Source: Pseudomonadota bacterium
GTDB taxonomy: Bacteria; Myxococcota_A; Polyangia; Polyangiales; Polyangiaceae
Assembly: GCA_023428245.1 (NCBI GenBank)
Contig: JAEYYX010000101.1
Coordinates: forward strand, 1-64,000
Direction: 5' to 3'
DNA length: 64,000 nt
The notes under the pieces are model-generated. The model ran no database searches. It saw nothing but the letters and a program-made list of their open reading frames with translations, and was not told where the DNA came from. Position 1 is the first letter of the stretch. Every line of letters begins with the position of its first letter. The translations under genes were made by a program, and so were the position numbers. Shown piece after piece: positions 26,229-34,712 of this stretch.

Positions 26229-27728
26229 TCACACGAGGCGCCAGGTCGTCCCCGCCGTTCCGTCCAGGATCTCGACCCCGCGCGCGGAGAGCTCGGCCCG
26301 AACCGCGTCTGCCAGGGCAAAGTCCTTCTGAGCCCGCGCCTGATCGCGCAGGGCCAGTTTCTCTTCGACCCAGCCTCGCTCGATCCCTCGCTCTTTCGCC
26401 CTTCGATCGCGTACCCGCTCAAGGAACACGCGGGGCTCCGCCTGGCCAATCCCGAGCACCTCAGTCAAGTGCCGGAAGGCGTCGCTCGCTTGGGTCTGGG
26501 CGACGCGCGAGATCTTGGTCTTCTTCTGCTTCGTACGATCGAGGAGCTCGTTGACTCGCTTCAGGAGCAGAGCCACATGCGCCAGCGCTTGCGCCGTGTT
26601 CAGATCAGAGTCGAGAGCGCCTCGAAGCTTTGGCTGAAATTCCGCGATCTCGGCGTGGGCGGGTTCGCTCGACTCCTCGTCGATTTTGGCGCTATCGAGC
26701 TCAATCACGCGCGCCTTCGTCTCGTAGAGATACTCGAGACGACTCTCCGCCTCCCGGAATTGAGGAAAGTTCAGAAGGTGCCCCTCTTCGTCCAGATCGA
26801 TCTCGAGATTGAACGGCGTTCGATAGTGGACCGACAGGAGCGCATAGCGAATCGCTTCCGGCTCGACCTTGGCGAACGCTTCGCGCAGCCGGAAGAAGTT
26901 GCCGAGGCTCTTCGACATCTTCTCCTTGTTCACCTGAACGAAGCCGTTGTGCATCCAGTGCCGCGAGTAGCAGGTCCCCGTCGCGCATTGGCTCTGAGCG
27001 ATCTCGTTCTCATGATGAGGAAACACGAGATCGAGCCCACCACCATGCAGATCAATGGTCGGACCGAGCTCTTTCATGCTCATTGCGCTGCACTCAATGT
27101 GCCATCCTGGGCGACCAGGACCCCAAGGGCTCGGCCAGGATGGCTCGCCCGCTTTGGCACCCTTCCAGAGCGCAAAGTCGAACGGGTGACGCTTCTTTCC
27201 TTGCTCAGCTTCGTCGACCCGATCGCTCGCACCTGCCTCCATCTCCGCTAGATTTCGATGAGAGAGCCTGCCGTACTCGGGGAAACTCGAGACCTCGAAG
27301 TAGACATCTGACCCCACCTGATAGGCGTGCCCCCGGGCAATCAGTCGCTCGACAAGCTCGATGATCTCCGGCAACGTCTCGCTCACCTTCGGCTCACGGT
27401 CCGGGCGGAGGTTGCCGAGCCTGTCCATGTCTTCCGTGTAAGACACGAACATGCGGTCAGCGAGCTCCTTGGGGCTCTCGCCATTCTGTGCGGCACGCTG
27501 AATGATCTTGTCGTCGATGTCCGTGACATTCCGAACGTAGGTCACCTCGACCCCGGTGCTCCGAAGAAAACGGACCAATACGTCGTAGGTCACACAAGGA
27601 CGAGCGTGGCCGATATGCGCGTCGTCATAAGTCGTCGGACCGCACACGTAGATCCGCGCCTTGCCGGGCTCACTCGGAACAAACGGGACCTCCTTGGCGG
27701 CGAGCGTGTCATACAGCACTAAAGCCAT
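26229..27728 (-). CDS. cysS: Cysteinyl-tRNA synthetase
   Basis: Class I aminoacyl-tRNA synthetase of 499 residues that charges tRNA-Cys. The start ATG 27728 gives the expected MALVLYDTLAAKEVPFVP; the frame continuing to 27821 has no homology sense. The zinc-site Cys is in IYVCGPTTYD, the HIGH motif in AHIGHARP, further zinc ligands in WHIECSAM and HHENE, and KMSKS as KEKMSKSLGNF. The C-terminal helical DALR-type domain is present (LNTAQALAHVALLLKRVNEL), and the last residues close with VRAELSARGVEILDG. The set is complete. Confidence 0.96.
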   Translation of the reverse strand: MALVLYDTLAAKEVPFVPSEPGKARIYVCGPTTYDDAHIGHARPCVTYDVLVRFLRSTGVEVTYVRNVTDIDDKIIQRAAQNGESPKELADRMFVSYTEDMDRLGNLRPDREPKVSETLPEIIELVERLIARGHAYQVGSDVYFEVSSFPEYGRLSHRNLAEMEAGASDRVDEAEQGKKRHPFDFALWKGAKAGEPSWPSPWGPGRPGWHIECSAMSMKELGPTIDLHGGGLDLVFPHHENEIAQSQCATGTCYSRHWMHNGFVQVNKEKMSKSLGNFFRLREAFAKVEPEAIRYALLSVHYRTPFNLEIDLDEEGHLLNFPQFREAESRLEYLYETKARVIELDSAKIDEESSEPAHAEIAEFQPKLRGALDSDLNTAQALAHVALLLKRVNELLDRTKQKKTKISRVAQTQASDAFRHLTEVLGIGQAEPRVFLERVRDRRAKERGIERGWVEEKLALRDQARAQKDFALADAVRAELSARGVEILDGTAGTTWRLV

Positions 27729-27828
27729 GCGAGGCCCGGCATAAGGCCTTTTTTCCCTCAGCTCAAGCGGCGCCTGCTGGGGGGCACCGGCAGGGCAAGG
27801 TACGCCGAACGACGCCCTCACCCGCGCT

Positions 27829-29181
27829 TCAGATGATCTCGAAGTAGCGCTCGAGCTCGTAGTCGGTCACCTGACGCTCAAACCTCGACACCTCGAACTC
27901 CCGGGTCTTCACGTAGAACTCGACGAATGCGTCGCCGAAGAGCTCCTTCGCGACCTCTGAACGGGCGAGAAGGTCAGTTGCTTCCCTGAGGTCCCGTGCG
28001 AGACGGATGGCCCCAGGGCCGGGATCCCGATCGCCGTCTCCGGAGATCGGAGTCGCGCGCAGCTTATGGCGAACTCCGTAGAGTCCGCTCGCGAGCGCCG
28101 CCGCCGCAACAAGGTACGGGTTCGCATCTGCAGCCCCAATACGGTACTCGGCGCGCGTTCCCTTCGGGCCGGCCAAGATCGTCCTCACCGCGGCAGTCCG
28201 GTTGTCCTCGCCGAAGTTCGCGTATGTCGGTGCCCAAAACCCGGGCACCAGTCGGCGATAGGAGTTGATCGTGGGCGCCACCATAGCGAGCAGCTCAGGC
28301 ATGAGTCGCACCTGACCTGCGACGAAGTGCTCGAGGAGCTCCGTCCCCCGGCCACGCTCCTTGTCGAAGAAGAGGTTCTTTCCGCTCGTATCCTCGAGGG
28401 ACAAATGCAAATGCCCGCTCTGACCCGGAAGGCTCGTGTTCCACTTGGCCATGAAGGTCGCGAGCAAGCCGCGCTTCTGGAAAAAGACCTTCGTGAACGT
28501 CTTGAAGACGGCCGCGCGCTCCGCGGCCTCACCGAGCGGCGCGTGGGCAAGCGCTGCTTCAATGACACCGGGCCCTGTTTCCGTGTGCAATCCTTCGAGC
28601 GGCGTGCCAAGCGTCTCCGACCACTCCAGGAACTCACTCATGAGCTCGGCGTGCACCGAAGTCCTGAGCATCGAGTAGCCAAACATCCCTGGAGTGAAGG
28701 GTGTCAGGTTTCGATACCCCTTCTCGCGGATCGACTGAGGAGTCTCTTTAAAAACAAAGAACTCATACTCAAACCCGCCACGCGCACAGTAGCCCATCTC
28801 ACGGGCCGCCTCGATGACCTTCTCGAGCAGTCTCCGAGAGCAGCCAGCCTGATATGCGCCCCCGAACTCGCCGAGCGCGAGGATCGCGGCTGGTTCACTC
28901 GGCACCAGCCTCACCGACTCGGGGCGCAGCGTCACCGGAGCATCCCGGTAGCCAGTGGACGGTCCAGAGAGCGTCCCGTTATCGTAGAGGACATCGCCCA
29001 CGTCCCAGCCGAGAACCACGTCGCATAAACCAAAGCCCGCAGACAGCATCGAGAGGAACTTCTCCCGGCTAACGGTCTTGCCGCGAAGAACACCATCGAC
29101 GTCGACGACGGCCACTTTGTGGACCTGGATCTTCGCATCGTCGAGAAAAGCACTGATGTCCGCGATGGAGGAGAATTGCAT
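27829..29181 (-). CDS. Glutamine synthetase family enzyme (type I-like, not clearly GlnA)
   Basis: A 450-residue ATP-dependent amine ligase. ATG 29181 gives MQFSSIADISAFLDD; the longer frame is probably spurious. Signatures: GFEYEFFVF (metal-binding Glu strand), HTETGPGVIEAALAH, GQSGHLHLSL (active-site HLH) and NSYRRLVPGFWAPTYANFGEDNRT, the ATP/Arg region. The usual GlnA KPFNIPSGDG tail and adenylylation Tyr loop are not evident; the form resembles GS-like enzymes of the gamma-glutamyl-polyamine synthetase (PuuA) group or other paralogues. The nucleophile on the amine is unknown. The downstream genes run in the same direction (cysS 100 bases away). Confidence 0.82.
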   Translation of the reverse strand: MQFSSIADISAFLDDAKIQVHKVAVVDVDGVLRGKTVSREKFLSMLSAGFGLCDVVLGWDVGDVLYDNGTLSGPSTGYRDAPVTLRPESVRLVPSEPAAILALGEFGGAYQAGCSRRLLEKVIEAAREMGYCARGGFEYEFFVFKETPQSIREKGYRNLTPFTPGMFGYSMLRTSVHAELMSEFLEWSETLGTPLEGLHTETGPGVIEAALAHAPLGEAAERAAVFKTFTKVFFQKRGLLATFMAKWNTSLPGQSGHLHLSLEDTSGKNLFFDKERGRGTELLEHFVAGQVRLMPELLAMVAPTINSYRRLVPGFWAPTYANFGEDNRTAAVRTILAGPKGTRAEYRIGAADANPYLVAAAALASGLYGVRHKLRATPISGDGDRDPGPGAIRLARDLREATDLLARSEVAKELFGDAFVEFYVKTREFEVSRFERQVTDYELERYFEII

Positions 29182-29293
29182 GGCTCGGCAGCGGCTCGAA
29201 TCAGATGAAGCCTCGGGCCCATGGTAGGGCACCCTTCTTCATCTGTCGCCCACACGCTCGACGATCGCTCGGGGCGCGTGTTTCCGGAACGCT

Positions 29294-30127
29294 TCAGGCG
29301 CCCCGTGAGGCGCGGAATACCCTGAAAAATGCCCGACGGCTCGAGCGGCGTGGGAGCCGCCATTCCCGCTCGCTCTCGACCCCGAAAAGCCCGCTCTCCG
29401 GCCAACAATCGCCCGGGCGGCCCGCGAAATCCGGGAAGACTTCAGGGGTGCCCTCGAGTCTTCCGGATCGGACGGCCGCCTCGCCCAGCGACTCGCCACC
29501 CAGCCCCACATAGTGGCTCACGCGGTAGCGCGCGTCCAAGAAGTAGTCGACGATCAGGCGACCCAGTTCAGCGGCCCGTAGTACGAGTTTGTCGGCTGGC
29601 CCACCACGACGGGAAAGTGCTCCGAGAGTCGGCGCGCTCCAAAGGTGTGCGGACCAAAAGCAAGAAGCGGGAACGCCGTTCGCGGGCCTGCCTTTCCAGA
29701 TAAAACGACCCAAAGTGAAGGAAAGCACCTTGCAAAAGGAGGAAGACCCAACCCAGCGATCCTCCTCGACGGTCGGCGATTGCGTGTCGCGGCTCTCTTC
29801 GGAGCCACCTTCGCCCAGATGCCTGTGGTGGAGGAGGTGCTGTGCGCGGAAATCGATCGCCGCAGGCGCCCCGAGCGGCAGATTCAGGAAGATGCTCCAG
29901 GCCTTGTTGGCGGCCGTGCCGCGGGCAACGAGGTTATGACTCGTCTCGTGAATGAGCACGCCGATGGCGTGCGCGAGCATCGGTCCAATGATCGACGTGG
30001 CGCCCAGCCACGGAAGAAACGAGCCGCCCCGCAGAGTGGCGGCTACGGCAAAATGCGCTCCGACGGTGCCGAGGCACGCGAGCTTTGTGACGGGATCGCG
30101 ACCACTTTTGATGAGAAAGCCCATCAA
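29294..30127 (-). pseudogene. Broken fatty-acid / sphingolipid delta4-desaturase-like (DEGS) gene remnant
   Basis: The first half (about 145 residues) matches membrane desaturases of the DEGS type: helix MLAHAIGVLIHETSHNLVA with His box 1 (HETSH), then LNLPLGAPAAIDFR and His box 2 HLLHHRHLG, then FTLGRFIWKGRP. The frame then drifts into unrelated sequence. In another minus frame (about 29554-29690) the DEGS C-terminal block FGPHTFGARRLSEHFPVVVG and QPTNSYYGPLN appears and ends at a stop near 29554. About 50-60 residues expected between the blocks are missing, the third His box (HxxHH) is not found in any frame, and about 40 N-terminal residues are also missing. Truncated at both ends and frameshifted, it should be inactive. 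Immediately 3' of thrS. Confidence 0.72.
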
Positions 30128-30163
30128 AAATGGCCGCGTCCGGGCTTTATTCTGTGCGAACGA

Positions 30164-32161
30164 TCACTCCTCTGCAGCGATAGGAGCCGGCTTCCGCCGA
30201 GGCGGATTCAGGTCAATTTGACCTAAGAAGCCCTCAATCGTGAGGTCCGATTGTTCCTGGCCATCCCGGCTTCGGACACTGATCGTACCAGCGGATTGCT
30301 CCTTCTCCCCGACCACAATGGCATAGGGAATTCTCTTCAAGCTCGCCTCGCGGATCTTGTACCCGACTCGGTCATCCGAGAGGTTCACGTGAACTCGAGC
30401 TCCCGCGTCGAGCAGTTGCTCCGTCACGCGTCGCGCATAGTCGGCAAATTTTTCGCTGACGGGGATGACCTCAACTTGCACAGGAGCGAGCCAGAGCGGG
30501 AAGCTACCCGCGTAGTTCTCGATGATGATCCCGAGGAATCGTTCGAGGCTCCCATAACAGGCTCGATGCAACATGACCGGCGTGTGACGCTGACCGTCCG
30601 CGCCAACGTATGTAAGTCCAAACCGTTCCGGCATCGAGAAATCGAGCTGGATCGTCCCGCACTGCCACGAGCGCTTGAGCACGTCGCGGATATGGAAGTC
30701 GATCTTCGGTCCGTAAAACGCGCCGTCGCCTTCGTTCAGGACGTAGTTGATCCCTTTGTTGTCGAGGGCACGCTTGAGGGACCTCTCCGCCTTTTCCCAC
30801 ATCTCGTCCGAACCGATGCTCTTCTCGGGGCGCGTGGAGAGCTCGATGCGCACGTCGTTCAGATCGAACGCCGAATAGACCTCCGTGAAGAAGTCGATGA
30901 GCATCGAAATCTCCGACTCAATCTGGTCCGGCGTACAGAAATGATGCGCGTCGTCCTGAGTAAATGCCTGCACCCTGAATAGCCCGTGCCTTACGCCAGA
31001 GAGCTCACGTCGATGCACCAGGCCCATCTCAGCAAACCGCAGGGGGAACTGGTTATGGCTATGTTGATGGCTCTTGTAGAGCATACAGTGGCCGGGACAG
31101 TTCATTGGCTTAACCGCCATCGGACGCTCTTCAGGCGCATCCTCGCGAACCTTCGTTCGGTCTTGTTCGTCACGCAGCTTGAGCTTCGTGAAAAACATGT
31201 TCTCGAGGTAGTTGTCATAGTGACCCGAACGATGCCAGAGCTCCTCCGAGAGGATGAGCGGCGTCTTGACCTCCTGGTAGCCCCGGCGCGAGAGGAGGCT
31301 CCGCATGTAGCTCATGAGGAGGTTGAAGAGCAGAGCGCCATTCGGATGAAAGAAGGGGAAACCCGGCGCGTCCTCCGTGAACGTGAAGAGATCGAGCTTC
31401 TCTCCGAGCACACGATGATCGCGCTTTTTCGCCTCCTCCATCATATGGAGGTAATCTTTGAGCTCATCTTTCGTGAAAAACGCCGTTCCATAGACGCGCA
31501 CAAGCTGGTCATTTTCGGCCTTTCCGCGCCAGTACGAGCCAGACACCTTCGTCAGCTTCACGTTCTTCAAAAAGCCGGTGTGGGGCACGTGGGGTCCGCG
31601 ACACAGGTCGATGAAGTCACCGTGGCGGTAGAAGGACATTTCTTCGCCACGTTCCTGGATACCAGCGATCAGCTCAGACTTGAACTTGTTGGTCCCACCG
31701 TCGATTGCCTTGTAGCGCGCGAAGATCTCATCGTGTCCGTCAGAGACGCAGCGCTTGAACGGAGCTGCTTCCTTCGCGATCTGGTCCATCTCCTTCTCGA
31801 TCGCCGGGAAGTCCTCGGGCGTGATCTTCCCCTCGGGCAGATAGATATCGTAGTAAAATCCGTCTTCGACGACTGGACCGATCGTCAATTCCGCCTTCGG
31901 AAAGACGCGCAAGATCGCATCAGCCATGAGATGCGCCGCCGAGTGACGCAGGATATCCAGCGCGTCCTCGTCCTTCTTCGTCAAAATAGCGACCTCGTCC
32001 CCATCGCTCAGCGTCCGCGAGAGGTCGACCAACCGATCGTTCACGCGCGCCGCGACCGCAGCCTTAGCCAGCCCGGGTCCAATCTGTTCCGCCAAGTCCA
32101 TAACGCTCGCGCCGAGGGCAAGTTCGCGCGCGCTCCCGTCTGGAAGTTTCACTGAAATCAT
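30164..32161 (-). CDS. thrS: Threonyl-tRNA synthetase
   Basis: Class II synthetase of 665 residues charging tRNA-Thr. The TGS domain (residues 1-60, MISVKLPDGSARELALGAS) is followed by the editing domain with HSAAHLMADAIL (HxxxH) and GFYYDI. Catalytic motifs: motif 1/2 RRGYQEVKTPLIL and MNCPGHCMLYKS (zinc Cys and His, with HRRELSG later), GLFRVQAFTQDDAHHFC, then motif 3 TPVMLHRACYGSLERF. The C-terminal anticodon-binding domain ends with YAIVVGEKEQSAGTISVRSRDG. All domains are complete. No T-box leader is seen upstream. Confidence 0.97.
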   Translation of the reverse strand: MISVKLPDGSARELALGASVMDLAEQIGPGLAKAAVAARVNDRLVDLSRTLSDGDEVAILTKKDEDALDILRHSAAHLMADAILRVFPKAELTIGPVVEDGFYYDIYLPEGKITPEDFPAIEKEMDQIAKEAAPFKRCVSDGHDEIFARYKAIDGGTNKFKSELIAGIQERGEEMSFYRHGDFIDLCRGPHVPHTGFLKNVKLTKVSGSYWRGKAENDQLVRVYGTAFFTKDELKDYLHMMEEAKKRDHRVLGEKLDLFTFTEDAPGFPFFHPNGALLFNLLMSYMRSLLSRRGYQEVKTPLILSEELWHRSGHYDNYLENMFFTKLKLRDEQDRTKVREDAPEERPMAVKPMNCPGHCMLYKSHQHSHNQFPLRFAEMGLVHRRELSGVRHGLFRVQAFTQDDAHHFCTPDQIESEISMLIDFFTEVYSAFDLNDVRIELSTRPEKSIGSDEMWEKAERSLKRALDNKGINYVLNEGDGAFYGPKIDFHIRDVLKRSWQCGTIQLDFSMPERFGLTYVGADGQRHTPVMLHRACYGSLERFLGIIIENYAGSFPLWLAPVQVEVIPVSEKFADYARRVTEQLLDAGARVHVNLSDDRVGYKIREASLKRIPYAIVVGEKEQSAGTISVRSRDGQEQSDLTIEGFLGQIDLNPPRRKPAPIAAEE

Positions 32162-32377
32162 AGGTGCTTCTTTCTCGTTTTTGCGGACGGATACGACCCG
32201 AGCCGCTGGGCCAACGCTGTGCCCGTTTGGGGTTCAATATCGACGGATACGAGCCGCCGATGGGAGAAAGTCTAGGCCCGACGTCCCCCTCTCGCCAGTA
32301 GCCCCACAACAAAAGTCAAGGACCGGCACTGGCGCCCTCGCGTCAGGGGCGAGCTGAACCAGCTTTGCCATGGAAAG

Positions 32378-32411
32378 GGAAAAGCCCCCCGGCCTTTCGG
32401 CGGGAGGGCTC
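32378..32411 (-). terminator. Rho-independent terminator after the EF-hand gene
   Basis: AAAAGCCCCCCGG at 32380-32392 and CGGGAGGGCT at 32400-32410 form a GC-rich stem with a UUUU-type tail on the minus strand. It sits about 35 bases after the stop of the EF-hand gene at 32445. Confidence 0.7.
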
Positions 32412-32444
32412 TCTAGTCGGGCACCAAGACCTCGTTTCTATTTG

Positions 32445-33107
32445 TTAGGACGACTTGCCTTGGGGCTTCTGGTGATGGCGGCCTTTACCGTGCGCGCTCC
32501 GCGCCGCCGTTGCCTCTTCCTTCGTGATCACGCCATTGCCGTCCTGGTCGATTCGGTTGAAGAACGCCTCTGCAACCGCTTTGGACTCGGCCCGGGAGAT
32601 CTTCCCGTCGCCGTCGGTGTCACCACGGTGAGGTCCCTTGGGACCGCGGCGCTCAGCTCCTTTTTCCTGGCCCGACTTCCGCGCGGCCATCTTGGCCTGG
32701 ATAAACTGCTCGAACTCAGCCTTGGTGAGAGCCCCGTCCTTGTTCGCATCCACCTTTTCGAAGAACTCCTTCGGCATGCGCGGAACTTCGTCCTGAGTCA
32801 GCTTGCCGTCACCATTTTTGTCCCGCTTCGCGAAGCGCTCCTCGCCGCGGGCCTTCTTGTCGCCCCTTTCGCCGCGGTGGTGAGCGAAGGCTGCGCGCAT
32901 CTCATCGTGGGTCAGATAGCCGTCGTTGTTCGTGTCCAGCTCGGTGAAGCGTGCGTCTTCGACGGCAAACGCCTCAGCCTTCGTGACCTTCCCGTCGCCA
33001 TTCCGGTCGGCGCGCTCGAAGAGTTTGGCCTTGCCTTGGGCGAGCGCGATGCCGGAGATGAGGATCAGGGAAGCGGGGATTGCGAGCAAAATCTTCTTGT
33101 TTTTCAT
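32445..33107 (-). CDS. Secreted EF-hand calcium-binding protein
   Basis: A 220-residue exported protein with a signal peptide (KKILLAIPASLILISGIALA). Five or six EF-hand loops are visible: DRNGDGKVTKAE, DTNNDGYLTHDE, DKNGDGKLTQDE, DANKDGALTKAE, DTDGDGKISRAE and DQDGNGVITKEE, each with the Dx(D/N)xDG and the position-12 Glu. Between them are basic/Gly stretches. Role in calcium-responsive secretion or matrix binding is unknown. Gene on the minus strand, downstream of thrS by about 280 bases with no clear linkage. Confidence 0.88.
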   Translation of the reverse strand: MKNKKILLAIPASLILISGIALAQGKAKLFERADRNGDGKVTKAEAFAVEDARFTELDTNNDGYLTHDEMRAAFAHHRGERGDKKARGEERFAKRDKNGDGKLTQDEVPRMPKEFFEKVDANKDGALTKAEFEQFIQAKMAARKSGQEKGAERRGPKGPHRGDTDGDGKISRAESKAVAEAFFNRIDQDGNGVITKEEATAARSAHGKGRHHQKPQGKSS

Positions 33108-33275
33108 GGCCTTCGGTGTTGTCAGCCGTCGTGGCTGTCCTTTCTACAAGCTTCTACGGAGGCCCCTCGACTTTCCGTCGCTCGCTTCGAAAAAAATCGC
33201 GAGGAGGCAGCCGCTCAGACGCGCCCTGCCGCTCCGACGCGCCGAGGCCCGGTGATCTCCACGTCGTGTTTCCCG

Positions 33276-34712
33276 TCAGGCAAAGAGCTCAGGAAGCGGC
33301 GAGCGATCTTCGAAGCGCTCGTCCCCCACGTCGTCGCAATAATCCTGATCTAAAGTGCGACACCCCACCGCAGTCGCAATGGTGTTCAGGACGCGCACAT
33401 GGGTGCGAGCACGCCGGCCACCTTCCAGGACGATGTACTCACCGCTCTTGAGCACACCACCGGCACTCCCAGCAATGACGACGGGACAGTTCGATGCGGA
33501 GTGACCCGGGCCATTGCCGAGGTCATTCATCCAACAGGAAAGTCCCTTGTCGAGCAGCGTCCCGTCCTCGAATTCATAGGCGCTCAAGCGGCTCAGGAGA
33601 TGCTTGAAGGATTGTCCGAACTGACGGTCGATCTTGTGGTGCAGCAGATCCGAGCCTTCGATGATCGCTCCGCTCGCGTCGTGCGAGAGTCGTCGATGCG
33701 AAATGAAATGGTAGTTCTCGAGGAGACTGCCGTCGACCCAGTACCGGGTCTGCCCGTCGTTGCCATCGCCCACCTGAATAGCGACTGAACGTGTGTAGCC
33801 GCACGCGACGGCAAGCGCCGCCACGTCCATGTGGAGACGAGCAAGCTTCTGGACGACATCCCCATCGGTGGAAGATGTTGCTGCATCGGCGAGCTCTGCC
33901 TCGATTTCGGCCGTCGTCCTGCATCCAGCGTTTACTTCCAGATCTCGAATGCTCGACAAGTGAAGATCGAGTCGCTGGCGGTCGCCCTGACTCAGGTCGC
34001 TCATGGCGAGGAGGTCCTGGAGCTCTTCGCGCACCAGATCGTTGACGCTCTTGTTCCGAGCGCGAATCAGGGCGATGGTCTCCGAGTCAGGAGACCCGCT
34101 CAGACCGACCATCGTTTGATAGGCAACCAAGGGACTCGGCTCCGCCGTACGCCGTGAGTTTCGCCCGCGATGAGAGATGCAGGCACCACCGAGCCATCCG
34201 CCTCGGCCCCCCGCATAGAGGTAGAGACTCTCAATGCCATCCCGGTTGAGCTCACGGCCAATCCGGTGATCGAGAGATTCGCCTCCTGCCTCCGAGTCTC
34301 CTCCAGCTCCGGGTACGTGAGGGCCCCAGCCGGTGAGGAGCTGAAGAGCACCACGGGCGTGACCGTCCCCGAAGTCGAAGTCCTCCATGTTGGCGTTCCC
34401 GACCACAAGCAGCTTGGGCAGAAACTCGGAGAGTTCATCGAGCGCACGACCTTCCACATTCTCGGCCTCGAGAATGCCTGGCTCCCGAGGCCAGAAACGC
34501 TCCGGCTCTTGGCCAAGCTCTTGCCCGACCTGTGCCGAAGCGACGCCGTCGGCCTGACGAAAGAAGATCGCATAGGAGGGAATCGTCTCGGCTTGCGCAT
34601 CAGCACGGCGCGGCCTGAGTCCCTCGAGAATGGGCAGGGCGAGGGTCACGCCTCCCACGCCGCGCAAAAAAAGGCGGCGGGGGACGCGTTTGCCGAAGAA
34701 AGTTCGGTTCAT
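33276..34712 (-). CDS. DUF1552 domain protein, Tat-exported
   Basis: A 478-residue protein with a Tat signal (RRLFLRGVGGVTLALPIL, twin-Arg). The body matches DUF1552: FFRQADGVASAQVG, TGWGPHVPGAG, SLYLYAGGRGGWLGGACISH, DLHLSSIRDLE and HISHRR-like ISHRRLSHDASG. DUF1552 proteins almost always pair with DUF1592/1588 multi-domain proteins in Myxococcota and Planctomycetes; the reaction is not established. The start ATG overlaps the stop of the DUF1592 gene (ATGA at 34709-34712), so they are coupled and likely act together in the periplasm. Confidence 0.85.
   Translation of the reverse strand: MNRTFFGKRVPRRLFLRGVGGVTLALPILEGLRPRRADAQAETIPSYAIFFRQADGVASAQVGQELGQEPERFWPREPGILEAENVEGRALDELSEFLPKLLVVGNANMEDFDFGDGHARGALQLLTGWGPHVPGAGGDSEAGGESLDHRIGRELNRDGIESLYLYAGGRGGWLGGACISHRGRNSRRTAEPSPLVAYQTMVGLSGSPDSETIALIRARNKSVNDLVREELQDLLAMSDLSQGDRQRLDLHLSSIRDLEVNAGCRTTAEIEAELADAATSSTDGDVVQKLARLHMDVAALAVACGYTRSVAIQVGDGNDGQTRYWVDGSLLENYHFISHRRLSHDASGAIIEGSDLLHHKIDRQFGQSFKHLLSRLSAYEFEDGTLLDKGLSCWMNDLGNGPGHSASNCPVVIAGSAGGVLKSGEYIVLEGGRRARTHVRVLNTIATAVGCRTLDQDYCDDVGDERFEDRSPLPELFA

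Noticed and set aside
26207..26449. N-terminal extension of the methyltransferase
   Set aside because: It overlaps cysS in a second frame with no homology; GTG 26206 has a good ribosome site.
30986..32155. A 389-residue plus-strand frame opposite thrS
   Set aside because: Antisense to thrS, no motif and odd composition.
32162..32444. Possible T-box or tRNA-like fold upstream of thrS (sequence gggttcaatatcg)
   Set aside because: No clover-leaf or T-box stem could be built; only a partial match.
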